Positions 61,380 through 64,000 of a stretch of DNA of 64,000 bases are shown in pieces. The notes beneath the pieces are model-generated. The model was not told the origin of the DNA, searched no databases, and saw nothing but the letters and a program-made list of their open reading frames with translations. Where the stretch lies: positions 124,001-188,000 of the forward strand of contig JAGTXK010000103.1 of assembly GCA_019096195.1 (NCBI GenBank). Direction: 5' to 3'. The DNA comes from Boletus sp. NGJ (taxonomy: Eukaryota; Basidiomycota; Agaricomycetes; Boletales; Boletaceae). The stretch's first letter is position 1. Every line of letters begins with the position of its first letter. Made by a program: the position numbers and the translations under genes.

Positions 61380-61625
61380 TAAATCAAAAGTATACAAAAA
61401 GTGTAGTCATAGGTGTAGTCAAATGTTGTACAAAAAGTGTAGGAAAGAGTGTAATACAGTGTAGCAAAAATGCACACCAAATGTAGCAAAAGTGTAGCAA
61501 ACAAAGTATAGTAAAAAAAAGCAAACAAAAGTGTAGCAGAGTATAGTACAGTGTAGCAAACAAAGTATACCAAAAATGTACCAAAAATGCGCACCAAAGT
61601 GTAGACTTACACTCAAAAAATATCC
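61380..61625. repeat. Imperfect 'agtgtagcaaa' array
   Basis: Repeated variants of agtgtagcaaa, aagtatagca and agtgtagtca through about 240 bp. Very low CpG. Open frames here come from the repeat itself. Confidence 0.75.
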
Positions 61626-61867
61626 AAGTCCATTTTCCCACACTCAGTGTTAAAAAAGCGGACATTGTTTGCCAGTGTTTGTGCCACCATTCTTATATAC
61701 TGTAGCTGTCTGTATGGAAGCAACCGTAACATGTAACACTAGGTGGTTGTGTCGCTAAAAATAATGCATAATGGTGTGCTGGTTGCTAAAATTTTCTAGC
61801 ATCATGCAACTTGGCCAGCTTGGTTGCTAACAATAGCAATGTAATGCATAACAGTGGGTAAAAGTAG

Positions 61868-63160
61868 TTACAAGCATTCATTGAAGTTAATAAAAGCCCA
61901 GATGTCCTCATACTCCCCTGCAGCCTCCAATGAATTGTTAGGACCTTTTACTGTGCTTTGAACACAAAGTGGGGCACTGTCCACCTCAGCAGGAATCTGA
62001 GCCACATCTAAGCCAAGGGCATCGTGAATCACCACACTTGATGGGACATCGGTGTCATCATCATCATCATTACAGTCCACAGAGTCGTTGAGTCCATGGA
62101 CAACACCCATCTGATCTTCAATCTCTTTGTGGAGTGTGGAGTGAGTGCGAAGGTAATCAATGAGAGCCATCTGTGCTCGTCTACTTATAAGACACTCTGT
62201 AGATAAATCCCATCCCTTGACCTGGCACTGTGCCCAAGACTATAAAAATTTATTAGAACAGTGCTAAAAACAGAAAAATGACAACCTTTTGGACTAGTTC
62301 ATGCCTGAATGGTCCAGTCATGAACTCGTATACACTTAAGGTGCCAGCAACCGATGCATCCCATAAGACAGGAAGTGATGTTGTGAACTTAACCTGGTCA
62401 GCAGTCAGCCCACTCTTCATCTGCTCCTGGTGTGAATCAACAAGGTATTGGGTCTGGTGTTGTTTGAGGCAGTGTTTGATGACTTGATTCAAACCTATGT
62501 TGGTGGGCTGAAATATGCCTGTGTCTGATTGAAACATGAAAGCAAGGTGAAATTGATGAATAGTGTGAGTATGAGCAGCCACCGCAGCACTTACAACCAG
62601 CTGGAACAAAACATAGGATGACACATGCAAATTCCTGGATAATATAAGAATGGAACTCTTGACCAGTATGAACGGAATAGCAGTCAAGATAAATGATGGC
62701 ATATTGGTCATTACTGAGATCTGGATCGGACTCGATGACTTGATGGTGGTAAGGCTCGAAGATATGCTCAACCCACTGTAGATTGTTGTCAGTACCTCAA
62801 TCTGATATGTAAAAATTAAAAATACTTCTTTCATTGTCTTGAGCATGCTGAAATGGCTCCCCTTTTTATCGCTCTTTGCAAATGTAAAGTCAAATCCATT
62901 CGCGTGTGCTTCAGCCATGCTGCATGCATTTGCTGAGGGAAGGGACTGTACAGATGCACTGGCCCAAATCTATTGGAAAGGTAAAAAAGTACCATCGGGG
63001 GTACTTGCAACAAGTAATATAAATGCCTGCTTTTCATCTTTGGTGACAATATCCACTTGTCACGATCCACATTCCACAAACGTTGTGCCATTGCTTGGAA
63101 GGACGTAGGTGCCGATTTGGTCAAATCCAACAACGAGCTATCATTTAAAAAAATCATTAA
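61868..63160 (-). pseudogene. Decayed pogo-like DDE_1 transposase
   Basis: The minus strand carries a DDE_1 transposase, the pogo/Tigger-like superfamily found in many basidiomycetes. In order: GFDQIGTYVLPSNGTTF (first Asp), QVDIVTKDEKQAFILLVAST, ACSMAEAHANGFDFTFAKSD, GSHFSMLKTMKE, WVEHIFEPYHHQVIESDPDL, AIIYLDCYSVHT (second Asp) and FVPAGC. An intron leads to GIFQPTNIGLNQVIKHCLKQ, where Asn replaces the usual third Asp, then LTADQVKFTTSLPVLWDASV. The acidic C-terminus is LRTHSTLHKEIEDQMG and DCNDDDDDTDVP. Several stops are present, including a TGA after ECGS where CGA is expected. The element cannot be active. Its upstream end is cut by the Tc1/mariner element. Confidence 0.75.
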
Positions 63161-63250
63161 CAATGTAATATATAATTGTGCATGTACAGTGGCTCAAAAA
63201 ACTGTCCGCATGTTTGGTCATTTTTCACTAAACGTGTTATTCCCCAATAA

Positions 63251-63270
63251 CCCCTAACCCTTACCCTAAC
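63251..63270. repeat. Short interstitial telomere-like sequence
   Basis: cccctaacccttaccctaac fits degenerate CCCTAA units and sits inside the terminal region of the Tc1/mariner element. It is too short to be a true telomere. Confidence 0.6.
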
Positions 63271-63416
63271 ATATAGGTGTATGAAATGAAGCACTGACCC
63301 TTGGCATTCTATCCACCAAGGTTTTAAGACATATGAATAAGAATTGATGAACTGGCAGCCATTTCAAAACAATGACTCATTCGGACAGTTTTTTGACTCT
63401 AAATTTATCTAGGTAT

Positions 63417-64000
63417 CTAGTACTTGGTATGAGCTCCTTTGGCCTTGATAACTGCTTCAATCCTTCTAGGCATACTTTCTATCCATTTCTGACACTGTTC
63501 CTCATCAATCTTTCCCCACTGCTCCACTACTCTTTCCCACAATTGATGAACACCTGTAGGAGCATTTTCATAACCTGAGAGGCATCTCTTGAGGTGATTC
63601 CAAGTATGTTCAATGGGATTAAGGTCTGGAGATTGTGCAGGCCAGTCCAGAAGCTTGATTCCTTGCTCTTCAAACCATCTTTGGGCTCTTTTAGAGGTAT
63701 GCTTGGGATCATTATCTTGTTGAAAGATAATGTCATGTTCTGGAATTCCAGATTCCTCCATGCTTTGCAGCAACCCCTGCTCCAATATGGCCACATACTG
63801 TTCAGCATCCATTCTCCCCTCCACCTCACTCAAAATCCCCACTCCATTCCACCCTATGCAGCCCCATACCATCAGTGAACGACCTCCAAACTTGACTGTG
63901 CCTTGGACCTCTCTAGCAATTAGCCCCTCTCCTTTCTTTTTCCACACATACTCTTGCCCATCTGACCCAATCCTATTGATCTTGGTCTCATCTGACCATA
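63417..64000 (-). CDS. Tc1/mariner transposase, C-terminal part
   Basis: DDE endonuclease of the Tc1 group, which cuts at the element ends and inserts at TA. The frame is open from the window edge to the stop at 63417. The first catalytic Asp is in WSDETKINRIG at the very edge. LMVWGCIGWNGVG follows, then FQQDNDPKHTS with the second Asp. WPAQSPDLNPIEHTWNHLKR holds the third acidic position, giving the DD34E/D type (Asn-Pro-Ile-Glu). The end is RRIEAVIKAKGAHTKY. The visible part is intact. The N-terminal DNA-binding region is outside the window, so completeness is unknown. Confidence 0.9.
   Translation of the reverse strand, partial: WSDETKINRIGSDGQEYVWKKKGEGLIAREVQGTVKFGGRSLMVWGCIGWNGVGILSEVEGRMDAEQYVAILEQGLLQSMEESGIPEHDIIFQQDNDPKHTSKRAQRWFEEQGIKLLDWPAQSPDLNPIEHTWNHLKRCLSGYENAPTGVHQLWERVVEQWGKIDEEQCQKWIESMPRRIEAVIKAKGAHTKY

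Larger units (their letters stand above)
63187..64000 (-). mobile_element. Tc1/mariner element, cut by the window end
   Basis: A TA dinucleotide at 63185-63186 is followed by the terminal sequence cagtggctcaaaaaactgtc. A 15-base piece, tcaaaaaactgtccg, recurs inverted at about 63380-63396, just downstream of the transposase stop. Between them lies about 170 bp with a telomere-like stretch. The transposase frame begins beyond the window and ends at 63417. The left side should lie past 64000. Confidence 0.85.

Noticed and set aside
61334-61665. Minus-strand frames of 74-93 codons
   Set aside because: Produced by the CTAATC and agtgtagcaaa arrays; composition is that of the repeats.
1-64000. 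tRNA or rRNA genes, CRISPR arrays, retroelement long terminal repeats
   Set aside because: I looked for tRNA T-loop signatures, regularly spaced repeats and paired long repeats and found none I could support.

Overview
The window comes from a filamentous basidiomycete, most likely an Agaricomycete. Genes are broken by many 45-70 bp GT-AG introns, and several encode families typical of mushroom-forming fungi: DUF6534 and DUF6699 proteins, an expanded HRD/DFG kinase-like family, WD40/TPR/HET proteins, and an FMO with a SnoaL-like N-terminal part. I cannot name the genus. All reading is by eye; exon borders are inferred from splice signals and family resemblance.

Region 1 (0-17.6 kb) is accessory. 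A kinase-like gene (216-1592, minus) lies head-to-head with an unrecognised small gene 'A' (1828-2964, plus). The same pair recurs in mirror image as 'B' (6041-7192, minus) and a second kinase (7731-9081, plus). A broken third kinase (about 4954-5260) and a diverged non-coding repeat pair (about 3.6-4.5 and 9.9-10.3 kb) lie between or beside them. A third family member 'C' lies at 16358-17631, without a recognisable kinase. A membrane protein (11.2-12.5 kb) and a flavin monooxygenase (12.8-15.4 kb) separate the groups.

Region 2 (18.9-37.3 kb) is a core housekeeping block: CCR4 deadenylase, mevalonate diphosphate decarboxylase, an alpha-arrestin, sphingosine-1-phosphate lyase, prefoldin subunit 4 and a muskelin-like kelch protein, with a gene-poor stretch at 26.5-30.0 kb. 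Prefoldin 4 shows an apparent one-base frameshift.

Region 3 (37.6-61.1 kb) mixes conserved genes (DUF6534 membrane protein, cytochrome c peroxidase, DUF6699 protein, a sugar transporter with one in-frame stop) with six copies or pieces of a WD40 / coiled-coil / TPR / HET family. One copy (51.2-55.2 kb) is nearly full length with a long open HET part; the others are broken. This has the look of an NLR-like allorecognition family under birth and death.

Region 4 (61.1-64 kb) is repeat-rich and poor in CpG. It holds low-complexity and telomere-like tracts, a decayed pogo-like DDE transposase, and a Tc1/mariner element that runs off the window end.
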